Part shown: piece by piece, positions 1 to 8,391 of the stretch
Position numbering within the stretch: position 1 is the first letter of the stretch
Layout: each line of letters begins with the position of its first letter
Assembly (NCBI GenBank): GCA_947632335.1
Contig: CANROX010000019.1
Span: forward strand, 1-33,045
Direction: 5' to 3'
DNA length: 33,045 nucleotides
Source: an uncultured Clostridia bacterium
GTDB taxonomy: Bacteria; Bacillota; Clostridia; Oscillospirales; Acutalibacteraceae
Position numbers and translations under genes: made by a program
Notes under the pieces: model-generated
The model's database searches: none
What the model saw: only the letters and a program-made list of their open reading frames with translations
What the model was told of the DNA's origin: nothing

Positions 1-2
1 GA

Positions 3-629
3 ACCCGGGGAGAAAAATTTGAAATTGTAGGCAACAACATTGACTTCAGTGCAAATCAGTCCATATTCATAATGACAGGGCCAAACCGCGGAGGCAAAAC
101 CACCTTTACACAGGCTGTAGGCCACTGTTTCCTTTTGGCACAGGCAGGCATATATGTTCCCGGTTCCAAGTTTAAATACAACCCTGTGGACAACATTTAC
201 ACCCACTTTCCCGCAGATGAAAACGACACAGTCGATTTAGGCAGGCTGGGAGAGGAGAGCCAACGGCTTTCCCGCATATTCCAAAAGGCCACCTCAAAAT
301 CCCTGCTCCTGCTGAACGAAAGCCTTGCCACAACAAATGTTGCCGAGGGAGTTTTCATAGCAAAGGATGTAATTAAGTCTATGTGCTACCTTGATACAAG
401 AGCAATTTTCAACACCCATATGCACGAGCTGGCACACCATCTTGAGGAATACAACAGCATTTCAAAAAACAGCAAGGTACAAAGCCTTGTAACCGGAATG
501 AAAGACGGCAAAAGGAGCTTTAAGTGTGAAATCGCACCGCCCCAAGGGTTATCCTACGCCAAGGATATTGCAAAAAAATACGGCGTTACTTTTGACCAAA
601 TCAAAAGGGATATAGACGCACGAAAATAA
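3..629 (+). CDS. MutS-family ATPase, C-terminal part (5' truncated by window edge)
   Basis: This is the ATPase core of a DNA mismatch-repair MutS-like protein. The frame stays open back to base 3, so the ATG at 72 is internal and the gene begins outside the window. Numbering from that Met, the Walker A loop is GPNRGGKTT (residues 3-11), followed by the MutS signature around VDLGRLGEESQRL (54-66). The Walker B strand reads LLLLNES (78-84), where classical MutS has LLDE. The switch motif NTHMHEL follows (about 115-121). The NES form occurs in MutS-like side branches rather than in MutS1, so the exact paralogue is unresolved. Family membership is certain; a role in mismatch repair is not. It converges on the polysaccharide operon and shares its terminator. 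Confidence 0.9.
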   Translation, partial: TRGEKFEIVGNNIDFSANQSIFIMTGPNRGGKTTFTQAVGHCFLLAQAGIYVPGSKFKYNPVDNIYTHFPADENDTVDLGRLGEESQRLSRIFQKATSKSLLLLNESLATTNVAEGVFIAKDVIKSMCYLDTRAIFNTHMHELAHHLEEYNSISKNSKVQSLVTGMKDGKRSFKCEIAPPQGLSYAKDIAKKYGVTFDQIKRDIDARK

Positions 630-634
630 AAATT

Positions 635-656
635 CCCCTGCATTTCTATGCAGGGG
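635..656. terminator. Bidirectional intrinsic terminator
   Basis: There is a perfect 9-bp stem (635-643 with 648-656) and a TTCT loop. On the plus strand it is followed by ATAATTTTTT. On the minus strand it is followed by an AT-rich, T-rich run. It lies between the MutS-like gene and the convergent ligase gene, and overlaps the ligase stop codon. Confidence 0.85.
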
Positions 657-2217
657 ATAATTTTTTCATTTTTCTGTTTTCCGCCTCTAAAATACCTATC
701 ATAAGTATAAACAGAGGGGTGGTAATGGGCTGGTCTATATTTACAACAGACTGTAGTCCGTAGCATAGCACACTGCCTCCGAATATAAGGGCGTACCTGT
801 TTTTCAGGGCATTTTTCACACACCTTACAATGGAAGAAACCACTGCTGTAAGGTATGAAACCGCTCCCGCAAAGCCCAAGGTTACAAGATAGTTAAGATA
901 CACATTGTGGGCGCAGTCCGTTGTTTCTCCCTTAAAGGCCATAAGCTCCTTGTTGTAGCCGTAGGCGTCCATAACGCTTTTAAAGGTGTCGGGGCCTGTC
1001 CCGAAAATCTTTTCAATAATATTCAGGTCAATGTAAATATACACCGCCCTTATCCACATAAAGCCCCTGTGGGTACCCCAGGAGTCGTCAAAACGCAGGT
1101 ACTTCAGTACTCCCCTTAGGCTTGTTTCCCTGTCAATGGCAGAGAAATAAACTATCAGAAAAATTATGCCTGCTACAGAAAGTAAAAGCAGTATTAGGAA
1201 AACATTCTGCACCGCCTTTGGAATTTTAATATTCCTAAAGGAAAGGACAATAAGACCTATTGATAACGCCGCCAAAACTGCAATTACAGGGTATGTATTT
1301 CCGTATACCAAAAATTTCTGAATAGGGCTGAAATCCATACTGTAGTCGTCCATAAAGTAGGAAAACAGCCGTACACCCTTACAGCCCAAAAGCATAAGGG
1401 CAATAATTCCAAAATATCTGCCAAGATATTTTAAATTCCTTACAAGGATAATAAAGGCGAACCCCAAAAATCCTGCCATACCCAAAATACAGCCATCGCT
1501 GTTTCCGCAGACCATACCTGCAAAACTGATAATAGTTCCTATGCCTGAAATAATCGTGCTGTGGATTTTCTTTCCCAAAACAAACATCATAAAGCATATC
1601 GGCACAGTTATGGACAGGTAGGCGGTAAACAGGTTTCTGTTGCCTATTGTGCTGATAAACCTTTTGCACTGCTCCATACTCAGTCCCTGAAAAAGGTCAA
1701 AGGGACTCCAGTAGAACTGCTGTATAATTCCCAAAAGGGCAACAAGTGATGAAACAATACACAAAACAGCAGGCACAACTGTGTTTGTCTTATAGGTTCT
1801 GGAAACTATGAAGTAAACCAATATATAAACAAGTATCAGCAAAAAACCGTTGTTCCTCGGGGTGTTGCCAATAAGAACATCTGTAAAATGTTTTGAAAGC
1901 AGAGTGCTTATAAGGGCAGAAACTCCGAAAGCAATTATTGCCCAGTCCACAACAGAAAAGTCCTTATACCCTGTTTTTGCAGAAAGGATTTTTTCCCTGT
2001 TCCCTCTTTTATCAGCAAAGAGGTACAGAAAAATCGTTGCCACAAAAAGACAGGCGGAAAGGCCGTAGAAAAGGTACAGCTTATCGTGGCGTATATTAAA
2101 GTATTTATCTGTAAGAAACAGGGGAAAAATCCCTGCCATAACACAGGCAAAGGCTATACACACAATGTGCCTTGCCCTATGATATTTTGTTGTTTTTGGG
2201 GATATTTTTTTGTTCAT
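646..2217 (-). CDS. O-antigen ligase / Wzy-like polytopic membrane protein
   Basis: A membrane protein of about 523 residues with roughly 10-12 hydrophobic segments and one large hydrophilic loop around residues 360-430. This layout is typical of the O-antigen ligase/polymerase (WaaL/Wzy_C) family, which transfers or polymerises undecaprenyl-linked glycans on the outer face of the membrane. Loop motifs such as RGFMWIRAVYI and GTGPDTF fit the family, and an ..AHNVYLNYLVTLG.. segment resembles its conserved H-N-x-Y/F-L region. The start was set at 2217, which has AAAGGGTG 8 bases upstream; an in-frame ATG at 2235 has no good ribosome binding site. It is the last gene of the operon with the cytidylyltransferase fusion and the ThDP enzyme, which suggests it attaches or polymerises their product. 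The substrate is unknown. Confidence 0.82.
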   Translation of the reverse strand: MNKKISPKTTKYHRARHIVCIAFACVMAGIFPLFLTDKYFNIRHDKLYLFYGLSACLFVATIFLYLFADKRGNREKILSAKTGYKDFSVVDWAIIAFGVSALISTLLSKHFTDVLIGNTPRNNGFLLILVYILVYFIVSRTYKTNTVVPAVLCIVSSLVALLGIIQQFYWSPFDLFQGLSMEQCKRFISTIGNRNLFTAYLSITVPICFMMFVLGKKIHSTIISGIGTIISFAGMVCGNSDGCILGMAGFLGFAFIILVRNLKYLGRYFGIIALMLLGCKGVRLFSYFMDDYSMDFSPIQKFLVYGNTYPVIAVLAALSIGLIVLSFRNIKIPKAVQNVFLILLLLSVAGIIFLIVYFSAIDRETSLRGVLKYLRFDDSWGTHRGFMWIRAVYIYIDLNIIEKIFGTGPDTFKSVMDAYGYNKELMAFKGETTDCAHNVYLNYLVTLGFAGAVSYLTAVVSSIVRCVKNALKNRYALIFGGSVLCYGLQSVVNIDQPITTPLFILMIGILEAENRKMKKLSPA

Positions 2218-2240
2218 ATGTACACCCTTTTTCATATAAA

Positions 2241-2264
2241 AAAGGGTCGTCCCTGCAACCCTTT
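2241..2264 (-). terminator. Short hairpin with T run between operon genes
   Basis: A 7-bp stem AAAGGGT/ACCCTTT (2241-2247 with 2258-2264) and a 10-base loop, followed on the minus strand by TTTTTAT. It sits just after the fusion gene stop and just before the ligase start. It could act as a weak terminator that lowers expression of the ligase. Confidence 0.5.
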
Positions 2265-2274
2265 AAAATTTATA

Positions 2275-3573
2275 TCAGTCGGCAATCTGGTTAATAACCT
2301 TTAGGATTGCCTCACTTTCCTTGTCAGTAAGTCTGTTACACTCATATCTCTTGTCACGGAGCATAATCTGAAGTTCCTGAATGAGATAGCGGAAACCCGT
2401 ACCCTCAAAGTTAAAGGAACGCCTGTCCACTTTTTTTCTGCCCTTTTTATGAACCTCAAAGTATCCCGTGTTCCACCAGTCGTCCTGGAGTACAATACTT
2501 CCGGCAGTACCCACAACAGTAAGGTGGTTGTTAATATCCACCTTTGTGCCGATTTCAATCCTTGCAACAGCCTTTTGGTAACGGAAGAAAATAGAGCCGT
2601 AGGCAACATCTCCGTAGCTGTCCTCAATTACATTTTTTGAAATATACTTTGCGTCTGTTCCCAACAGCTTAATGACCGCTGTAACAGCCAGAACAGACAT
2701 ACTGTCAAAGCTCTGAACAAAGCGGAAAAAGTCGTTGCTCATACCAATATTTACGCTTAGTATACTACCGATTTCGTTGCTCTTTGCAATCCAGAGAAAC
2801 TGGGTAAAGGCCCTTAAATAGCAGGAAACAATGTTCTCCATAAGCGCAACATTCTTTTCCTTTGCCAGAGCATTCAGCTCTCTGCACTTTTCAATATCCA
2901 TACTAAAGGGAAACTCACAAATAACATGAACTCCCTTTTCAATACAGGCCTTAATGTAGTCGTACCTTTTTTCAAGGGTGGACTTAATATATACAATTCC
3001 TACATCGCTAAGGAATTTTTCAATATCGTTGCTGTAGGAGTTCAGTTCAAACTTGTCGCAAAAATGCTCCGCAACGGTTAAATCCTCACTGAAAACACTT
3101 TCAACATGTATACCCGAAACATATTTTGTTTCCTTGACGGCACCGCAGTCGTCCACATCGTCGGTAATAATGCCAAACTTACAAATTTCGTTGGATTTTT
3201 CCCTAAGCTGTGTGGAGGAAATATTCTTTGTTCTTTCCAGATACACAACATTACAGTACTGACGGAGGTGGTCAAACTTTCCAACCCAGTCCGAACCCAC
3301 CACAAGGGTGTCAATATCGTACTGAATAATATCCCTTGTTTTCTGTCCCAAATATTCCTCAACAATAACCTGGTCCACAAGGCCTGTGTTTTTAACATTC
3401 TCAATTCTTGTAAGGAGGGAGTCGTGAACCGACAGCTTTCCCCTTTCTATATCGTAGCTTTCGGAAGTAACCCCTACAATAAGGTAATCTCCATATGCCT
3501 TTGCTCTTTTGATAATGTTGTAATGTCCCTGGTGAAACAAATCAAATGTTCCGTAAGTAATAACCTTTTTCAT
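2275..3573 (-). CDS. TagD-like cytidylyltransferase fused to degenerate Gfo/Idh/MocA domain
   Basis: Residues 1-126 are a glycerol-3-phosphate cytidylyltransferase-type nucleotidyltransferase. The nucleotide-binding HxGH motif is HQGH (14-17). A GSDWVGKFD segment (93-101) and the closing RTKNISSTQLR (114-124) match TagD closely. Such enzymes join CTP and a polyol phosphate to give a CDP-polyol. Residues 131-432 have the layout of a Gfo/Idh/MocA oxidoreductase, including GVHVICEFP (214-222), MENIVSCYLRAF and a C-terminal beta-sheet part. The Rossmann GxGxxG is replaced by ITDDVDDCG, and the catalytic Lys of the usual EKP motif is Phe221, so dehydrogenase activity is doubtful. The gene starts 16 bases after the ThDP enzyme gene and precedes the ligase. 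It probably activates an unusual polyol or sugar phosphate for a surface polymer; the substrate is unknown. Confidence 0.85.
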   Translation of the reverse strand: MKKVITYGTFDLFHQGHYNIIKRAKAYGDYLIVGVTSESYDIERGKLSVHDSLLTRIENVKNTGLVDQVIVEEYLGQKTRDIIQYDIDTLVVGSDWVGKFDHLRQYCNVVYLERTKNISSTQLREKSNEICKFGIITDDVDDCGAVKETKYVSGIHVESVFSEDLTVAEHFCDKFELNSYSNDIEKFLSDVGIVYIKSTLEKRYDYIKACIEKGVHVICEFPFSMDIEKCRELNALAKEKNVALMENIVSCYLRAFTQFLWIAKSNEIGSILSVNIGMSNDFFRFVQSFDSMSVLAVTAVIKLLGTDAKYISKNVIEDSYGDVAYGSIFFRYQKAVARIEIGTKVDINNHLTVVGTAGSIVLQDDWWNTGYFEVHKKGRKKVDRRSFNFEGTGFRYLIQELQIMLRDKRYECNRLTDKESEAILKVINQIAD

Positions 3574-3589
3574 AACCGCTCCTCATCTA

Positions 3590-5326
3590 TCAGTATGCCA
3601 AAATTTCTTCCATAAGAGATTTGTCAATATAAGGCTTCTGATTATACATTTCCTCTCCGAAGTAGGTCTTTGGATAAGCCTTTGATTTAATGTCAAGGTG
3701 AACCTCCACAAGGGCAGGAGAGGTTTTGTCAACTTTTCCTAAAACCTCTTTCAGCTCCTCCAGGCTATAGGCACTGTAGGCAGGTATGCCGTATGCCTTT
3801 GCCACTTCCTTAAAACAGGGGGTATCATATCCGCCCTCTGATGTTGAACCAAAGTGCTTGCCCTCAAAGAAATCGTCCTGCTGCTGCTGGATAAGACCAA
3901 GACTTTGGTTATTAAGAACAATCACAGTCACAGGCAGGTTTTCCCTTTTAAGCCACTGCAACTCCTGTATATTCATCTGAAAAGCGCCGTCGCCGCACAC
4001 AGCAACAGTAGGCTTCTTGTCCTTGTAATAGGCGCCTATTGCACCGGGCAGGGCAAATCCCATAGCCCCGTGTCCTCCCGAGAAAAGGAGTCTTTGGTTT
4101 CCCCGAACCTTGTAGGACTGTGCCATCCAAAGCTGGTGCTGACCCACATCACAGCACACAACCGTATCTTCATCTGTAAAGGAAGAAAGTGCCTCAACCA
4201 GCTTATTGGGCTGTCTTTCGGGAGAATTTTTATCAAACTCCGCCAAGGGCTCCCTAATCCTCTTACAAACCTCTAACCAGGAAGTCTTGTCTATATTTTT
4301 ATTTCTAAGAATTTTGAGCATAGCCTTAATCAGCTTTTCACCGTCACAGCAGTATTGGGTTTCGTCACTGTGAACACTTCTCAAAAGTTCATCTCTGTCT
4401 ATATCCACCCTGATAATTTTTGCATTTTTTGCAAAATTCTCACTTTTTCCTCCTGTCTGTCTCCTACAGAAGGAGCAGGCAAGGGAAAGTATCAAATCAC
4501 ACTTTTTATGGGAAATAATATTTGCATACCTGTGTCCGTATGCCGCCCCGATATATCCAAAATTAAGGTTGTGGTCATATGGCAGAAGATGTCTTGCAGG
4601 CAGACTTGTAATTACCGGAATGTTTAGTTTTTCCACCAGCGTCATTACATCTCTGTGGAAAGAGCTTCCCTTTACAATTCCGTTGCCCAGAAGAATAATG
4701 GGCTTTTCCGCATTTTCAACAGACTGCAAAATGTGACTTGCCGCCATTTCGTAGTTAATTAATACCTTATCCTTGGGAGGGGTAAACCCCCTGGAAGAAT
4801 TTTCATCAAAGTCCTCACGCTGAACATTCATGGGAATATCCAGCACCACAGGGCCTTTTCTGCCCTCATTTGCAATATAAAACGCCTTTTCAAACTGGTA
4901 TTTTATATCCTGTACGTCCTTTATATGGACTGCATATTTGGAGATTGGCTTTACCATACTTACTATATCGGTTTCCTGAAAACCCTGCTGACGCAGTTCC
5001 TTTATACCGGTATACTCGTATTCGTTAAGCTGACCTGTAATAAAGACCACAGGAGCACTGTCATAGTATGCGTCGGCAATACCGTTCATCAGATTGATTG
5101 CTCCGGGGCCGGAGGTTGAATATGCAACGGCAGTCTTTCCCGTAGATTTTGCAAGACCCACCGCCGCAAAGGCGGCTCCCTGCTCGTTGTAACACATATG
5201 ATTTTCAATGCCCTCTGCTTTACAGACAGAATCCACAAAGTGGGCAATCATAGTACCCTGGTATCCGAAAATATCTTTTATTCCCTGTTTCTTAATAAAA
5301 GAAACCATAAAATCGCTTGCTTTCAT
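3590..5326 (-). CDS. Acetolactate synthase-like ThDP-dependent enzyme
   Basis: A 578-residue three-domain thiamine-diphosphate enzyme of the acetolactate synthase/pyruvate decarboxylase superfamily. The N-terminal Pyr domain carries the cofactor-activating Glu48 in YNEQGAAFAAVG, then TSGPGAINLMNGIADAYYDS. The C-terminal PP domain carries the GDG...NN metal-diphosphate motif (GDGAFQMNIQEL ... VIVLNNQSLG). The end (AYPKTYFGEEM..QKPYID) resembles ThDP enzymes of polysaccharide clusters more than housekeeping IlvB, and no ilvH, ilvC or ilvD gene is adjacent. It is the first gene of the operon with a cytidylyltransferase fusion and a ligase. It likely decarboxylates a 2-keto acid or transfers a ketol unit to build an unusual surface-polymer component, as YerE does for branched sugars. 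The precise reaction is inference. Confidence 0.88.
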   Translation of the reverse strand: MKASDFMVSFIKKQGIKDIFGYQGTMIAHFVDSVCKAEGIENHMCYNEQGAAFAAVGLAKSTGKTAVAYSTSGPGAINLMNGIADAYYDSAPVVFITGQLNEYEYTGIKELRQQGFQETDIVSMVKPISKYAVHIKDVQDIKYQFEKAFYIANEGRKGPVVLDIPMNVQREDFDENSSRGFTPPKDKVLINYEMAASHILQSVENAEKPIILLGNGIVKGSSFHRDVMTLVEKLNIPVITSLPARHLLPYDHNLNFGYIGAAYGHRYANIISHKKCDLILSLACSFCRRQTGGKSENFAKNAKIIRVDIDRDELLRSVHSDETQYCCDGEKLIKAMLKILRNKNIDKTSWLEVCKRIREPLAEFDKNSPERQPNKLVEALSSFTDEDTVVCCDVGQHQLWMAQSYKVRGNQRLLFSGGHGAMGFALPGAIGAYYKDKKPTVAVCGDGAFQMNIQELQWLKRENLPVTVIVLNNQSLGLIQQQQDDFFEGKHFGSTSEGGYDTPCFKEVAKAYGIPAYSAYSLEELKEVLGKVDKTSPALVEVHLDIKSKAYPKTYFGEEMYNQKPYIDKSLMEEILAY

Positions 5327-5358
5327 AACACACCTATTTTACATCAAATATTTAGTCT

Positions 5359-5387
5359 ATTATATCATTACAGACATTATAAGTCAA
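5359..5387 (-). promoter_or_regulatory. Promoter of the ThDP enzyme / cytidylyltransferase / ligase operon
   Basis: On the minus strand a -35 TTGACT (5382-5387) and a -10 TATAAT (5359-5364) are separated by 17 bases. They lie 33 bases upstream of the ATG at 5326, which has a weak AGGTG ribosome binding site. No other promoter-like sequence is needed for the two genes downstream. Confidence 0.8.
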
Positions 5388-5446
5388 TGAATACCAAATA
5401 TCAAGATTTAAGAAAAAACAACTGTCAATCTTTAACAATTTTTTAG

Positions 5447-5475
5447 TTGACTTTGGTATTATTATACAATATAAT
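5447..5475 (+). promoter_or_regulatory. Promoter of the beta-helix surface protein gene
   Basis: TTGACT (5447-5452), a 17-base spacer, and TATAAT (5470-5475), 43 bases upstream of the ATG at 5519. The same two hexamers and spacing appear in the divergent promoter at 5359-5387. The TTG at 5447 that can be read as a start codon is part of this -35 element, which excludes it as the true start. Confidence 0.85.
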
Positions 5476-5518
5476 TTTAACTGTACTTATTTTTATTATC
5501 AGAAAAGTTGGAGAGAAT

Positions 5519-8296
5519 ATGAAAAGTTTAATTAAGGGATATTTTTCCCTTGTACTGGTACTTATTGTAAGTCTTTCCGCCCTGCCCCTACTTACCCAAA
5601 ATGCAAAGGCGGAGGACGCAGTCACTACGGAAGATGAAATTAAATATGTTGAGCTTTACCTTGATATTTCTCCGGAAGACAGCTCTAAGGACATTAGGAC
5701 AAAGCTCCAAAATGCATTTTTTGAGGCAAGGGACTATGCCACACCTTATTTGCAGTACAAGGTGGTACTTCCTGAAAATACAGCGCTTAAAATTTCCGGC
5801 AATATTTCAATTTACAGCAATACCTATTTTGACCTTAACGGCTCCACAATCGTAAGGGATTACAGCACATCCAATGTTATGTTTAAATTCGGCAGAGGAG
5901 AATCCTCCAGCGGATATGAGGGTTACGGCAATATCACTATAACAAACGGCACTATTGACGGCTGGGATAATGTTCAGGAACCCTCCACAAGTTCCCTTAT
6001 GAGACTGGGACATTCTCAAAATATTCTTCTTGAAAATCTGACTTTTGTAGACAACTCCAACACTCACTTTGTTGAAATAGCTGCGTGTAAGGATTTTACA
6101 TTTAAAAACTGTACTTTTAAAGACCAGCACCTTGTAAACGGCAGTAATAAAACCAGCGAGGCTATACAGATTGATGCCCTTCAGGATATAGGTTTTCCTC
6201 TTTACGACTATTATGACGGCACTTCCTGCTCCAATATTAATGTACTGGACTGCACCTTTGAAAATGTAACAAGGGGCATAGGCACCCACGCAGTCATTCT
6301 TGGGGATAACAGTTATTATAAAGATATTACCGTGTCCGGCTGTACCTTTAACAATGTGTCGGACTACTGTATTGCAAGTCTTTGCTGGATAAATGTAAAC
6401 ATATACAATAACACAATCAAAAACAGCGAAAACGGAATAATTATCCGTACAATGAGAAGTGACTATAAGCATATGTTTACAGGAAACTTTACAAAGCCCA
6501 TTTCCAACTACGAAACTACAGTTGAAAATAACACTATAGACGCAAAACATAATGCTGTTAGACTATACGGTGTTAATATTCCAAAGGCAGTAGAATGGAG
6601 TTTGGACGAAGGTTTTAAAGATACTACCCCTGCAGGGGATTATGTGCTTTCAAATGTAAAAGTGAAAAACAACAATATTACCTGTCAGGATACAGCGGTA
6701 AGACTTACCCACACCAAAGATTCCGAAATTTCAGGCAATACGGTAAATGTAAAAAATGCTGACTCAAATAAAACAGGTATTTATCTTACAGACAACAGCT
6801 ATAATAACAAAATTTCTGACAACACAGTTAAAAATCTGGTGTCCTCAAAAATAAAGTCGGGCATACTTCTCTCCGGTTCACAAAAAAATAACAGTATTAC
6901 AAACAATCAAATCAGCGGAAAAACCGACAGGGGTATTTTCATATACAACGGTTCAAACAACACCCCCATTACAGGGAACACCGTAAAAAATTCTCTTTCA
7001 GCAGGTATCTACTGCCACAGCAGTAAAAGTCTTACGGTAAACTCCAATACAGTTTCCCCCGACAGCGGGGACGGAATATATTTTGCAGGTGGTGCAAATT
7101 CTTCCTCAGTAAAAAAGAACACAGTAACTCTGAAAACCCAAAACGCCGGAATAGGCGTAAACGCCTCCACAGTAAAAACTGCCAGCGATAACATTACGAG
7201 AAAAGGCAAGTACGGTATGTATCTTAAAAACGGCACAGTTACAAGCCTTACAAAAAATACATCGGAAAACAACAGCTACGGGGTGTATGTAAACAATTCA
7301 AAGTCTAAAATCTACAGCAACTACCTAAACAAAAATAACAGCTACGGTATTCTCACCGACGCCTCTGCAAAGGCGGATATAAGGACAAACAGCTATACGG
7401 GAAACAAGCAGGGCAATATTCTTCTCAAGGGAAGCAAAAACATTGTAACAGGCAACCTTGCACTTACAGCAAATATAAAAAACAAGGTAACAGCCTACAA
7501 TAAAACCACCCTTAGCTGGACAAAGGCAAAGTCCTTTGTGTACCATAAAATTTATAAAAGCACCGACAAAAAGACTTATAAGTACATAGGCTATGCAAAA
7601 GAGGGGGCATATACATATACAGATAAAAACCTTGTCCCAAATAAGCCCTATTACTATCAGATTGTTCCCGCCGTACGAAACGGAGGTTCCGGCGTGCTGG
7701 GCAACACCTCAGATACAAAGTCTGCAAAAACAGGGGTTGTAAATACTTCTCTACAGTATGTAAGCCTTAAAAAAACAGGACGGGTGCTGATTAAATGGAA
7801 AAATGACTTTACCCCTGAAAAATACCAAATCTACAGAAAGGAAAAGGGCCAGACAAAATATAAGCTAATCCGTACAGTAGATGGCACAGCAGGAGGCTGT
7901 TACGATACAACCGTCCTTCCGGGTAAGCAGTACTATTATAAGGTACGCCAAATCTGTTATGACGGCAATAAAAAGCTGATGACAGGCAAGATATCAAATA
8001 AAGAGAAAATTAAGTCCCAGGTAGTTACAGGAAATATTCTCTTTTTAAAAAGGAAAAACGCCAAAAAGGTTTATGTTTCCGTCAGCAATCAGCTGAATAA
8101 TAAAGGCTGTTATGTTTACTACAGCACCCGAAAAAACGGAACATATAACAAAATCGGAAGTATTAACCTTAAAAAAACATACCATAAAGACCTGAAACTT
8201 CCCAAGGGAAAAAAGTATTACATTAAGGTAAGGGCATATACGAAGATTAAAGGCAAAACCTACTACGGCAGTTTTTCAAAAATAAAAAAGGTCTGA
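5519..8296 (+). CDS. Secreted parallel beta-helix protein with C-terminal FN3-like domains
   Basis: A 925-residue secreted protein. Residues 1-31 are a signal peptide: K near the start, a long hydrophobic core, and a likely cleavage after AKA. Residues about 35-640 are a right-handed parallel beta-helix of the pectate-lyase/PbH1 type, with many short repeats of the form NxI..NTI.N...GI.l. Residues about 650-925 form three fibronectin-III-like or Lys/Tyr-rich beta-sandwich repeats, each with a Y.IY/YY.V pattern. There is no LPxTG motif and no obvious transmembrane anchor at the C terminus. The start is fixed by TTGGAGAG 4-11 bases upstream and by the promoter at 5447-5475. The role may be polysaccharide binding or cleavage; I cannot name the substrate or confirm catalytic residues. 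Confidence 0.88.
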   Translation: MKSLIKGYFSLVLVLIVSLSALPLLTQNAKAEDAVTTEDEIKYVELYLDISPEDSSKDIRTKLQNAFFEARDYATPYLQYKVVLPENTALKISGNISIYSNTYFDLNGSTIVRDYSTSNVMFKFGRGESSSGYEGYGNITITNGTIDGWDNVQEPSTSSLMRLGHSQNILLENLTFVDNSNTHFVEIAACKDFTFKNCTFKDQHLVNGSNKTSEAIQIDALQDIGFPLYDYYDGTSCSNINVLDCTFENVTRGIGTHAVILGDNSYYKDITVSGCTFNNVSDYCIASLCWINVNIYNNTIKNSENGIIIRTMRSDYKHMFTGNFTKPISNYETTVENNTIDAKHNAVRLYGVNIPKAVEWSLDEGFKDTTPAGDYVLSNVKVKNNNITCQDTAVRLTHTKDSEISGNTVNVKNADSNKTGIYLTDNSYNNKISDNTVKNLVSSKIKSGILLSGSQKNNSITNNQISGKTDRGIFIYNGSNNTPITGNTVKNSLSAGIYCHSSKSLTVNSNTVSPDSGDGIYFAGGANSSSVKKNTVTLKTQNAGIGVNASTVKTASDNITRKGKYGMYLKNGTVTSLTKNTSENNSYGVYVNNSKSKIYSNYLNKNNSYGILTDASAKADIRTNSYTGNKQGNILLKGSKNIVTGNLALTANIKNKVTAYNKTTLSWTKAKSFVYHKIYKSTDKKTYKYIGYAKEGAYTYTDKNLVPNKPYYYQIVPAVRNGGSGVLGNTSDTKSAKTGVVNTSLQYVSLKKTGRVLIKWKNDFTPEKYQIYRKEKGQTKYKLIRTVDGTAGGCYDTTVLPGKQYYYKVRQICYDGNKKLMTGKISNKEKIKSQVVTGNILFLKRKNAKKVYVSVSNQLNNKGCYVYYSTRKNGTYNKIGSINLKKTYHKDLKLPKGKKYYIKVRAYTKIKGKTYYGSFSKIKKV

Positions 8297-8312
8297 AATT
8301 TCAAAAAATTTT

Positions 8313-8339
8313 CCCACAGTGCAATTATTGCATTGTGGG
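8313..8339 (+). terminator. Intrinsic terminator of the beta-helix gene
   Basis: A 12-bp stem with one G-U pair (8313-8324 with 8328-8339) and a 3-base loop, followed by ATTTTCTTTTT. Confidence 0.9.
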
Positions 8340-8360
8340 ATTTTCTTTTTCTCTCTACAA

Positions 8361-8379
8361 TTAATAGTAATACTATTAA
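8361..8379. promoter_or_regulatory. Perfect inverted repeat touching the ribosome binding site
   Basis: TTAATAGT, a 3-base spacer, then ACTATTAA, directly abutting the AAAGGAG ribosome binding site of the gene at 8392. It could be an operator for a dimeric regulator, possibly the gene product itself, or an RNA hairpin that limits translation. No clear -35/-10 pair is visible nearby. Confidence 0.5.
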
Positions 8380-8391
8380 AGGAGAAACCTT

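Noticed and set aside
3590-5326. Housekeeping acetolactate synthase or phosphonopyruvate decarboxylase
   Set aside because: No ilv genes and no PEP mutase are nearby; the operon partners point to surface polymer chemistry.
5447-5518. TTG at 5447 as start of the beta-helix protein
   Set aside because: It is the -35 box of a strong promoter and would put 24 residues before the signal peptide. The ATG at 5519 has a ribosome binding site.
5807-6550. 247-codon minus-strand frame opposite the beta-helix gene
   Set aside because: It is a shadow of repeated codon patterns in the beta-helix gene, with no ribosome binding site or promoter.
6400-7450. Repeated short motifs that might be a DNA repeat or CRISPR
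   Set aside because: Repeats exist only at protein level (beta-helix coils); the DNA units differ and no spacer pattern is present.
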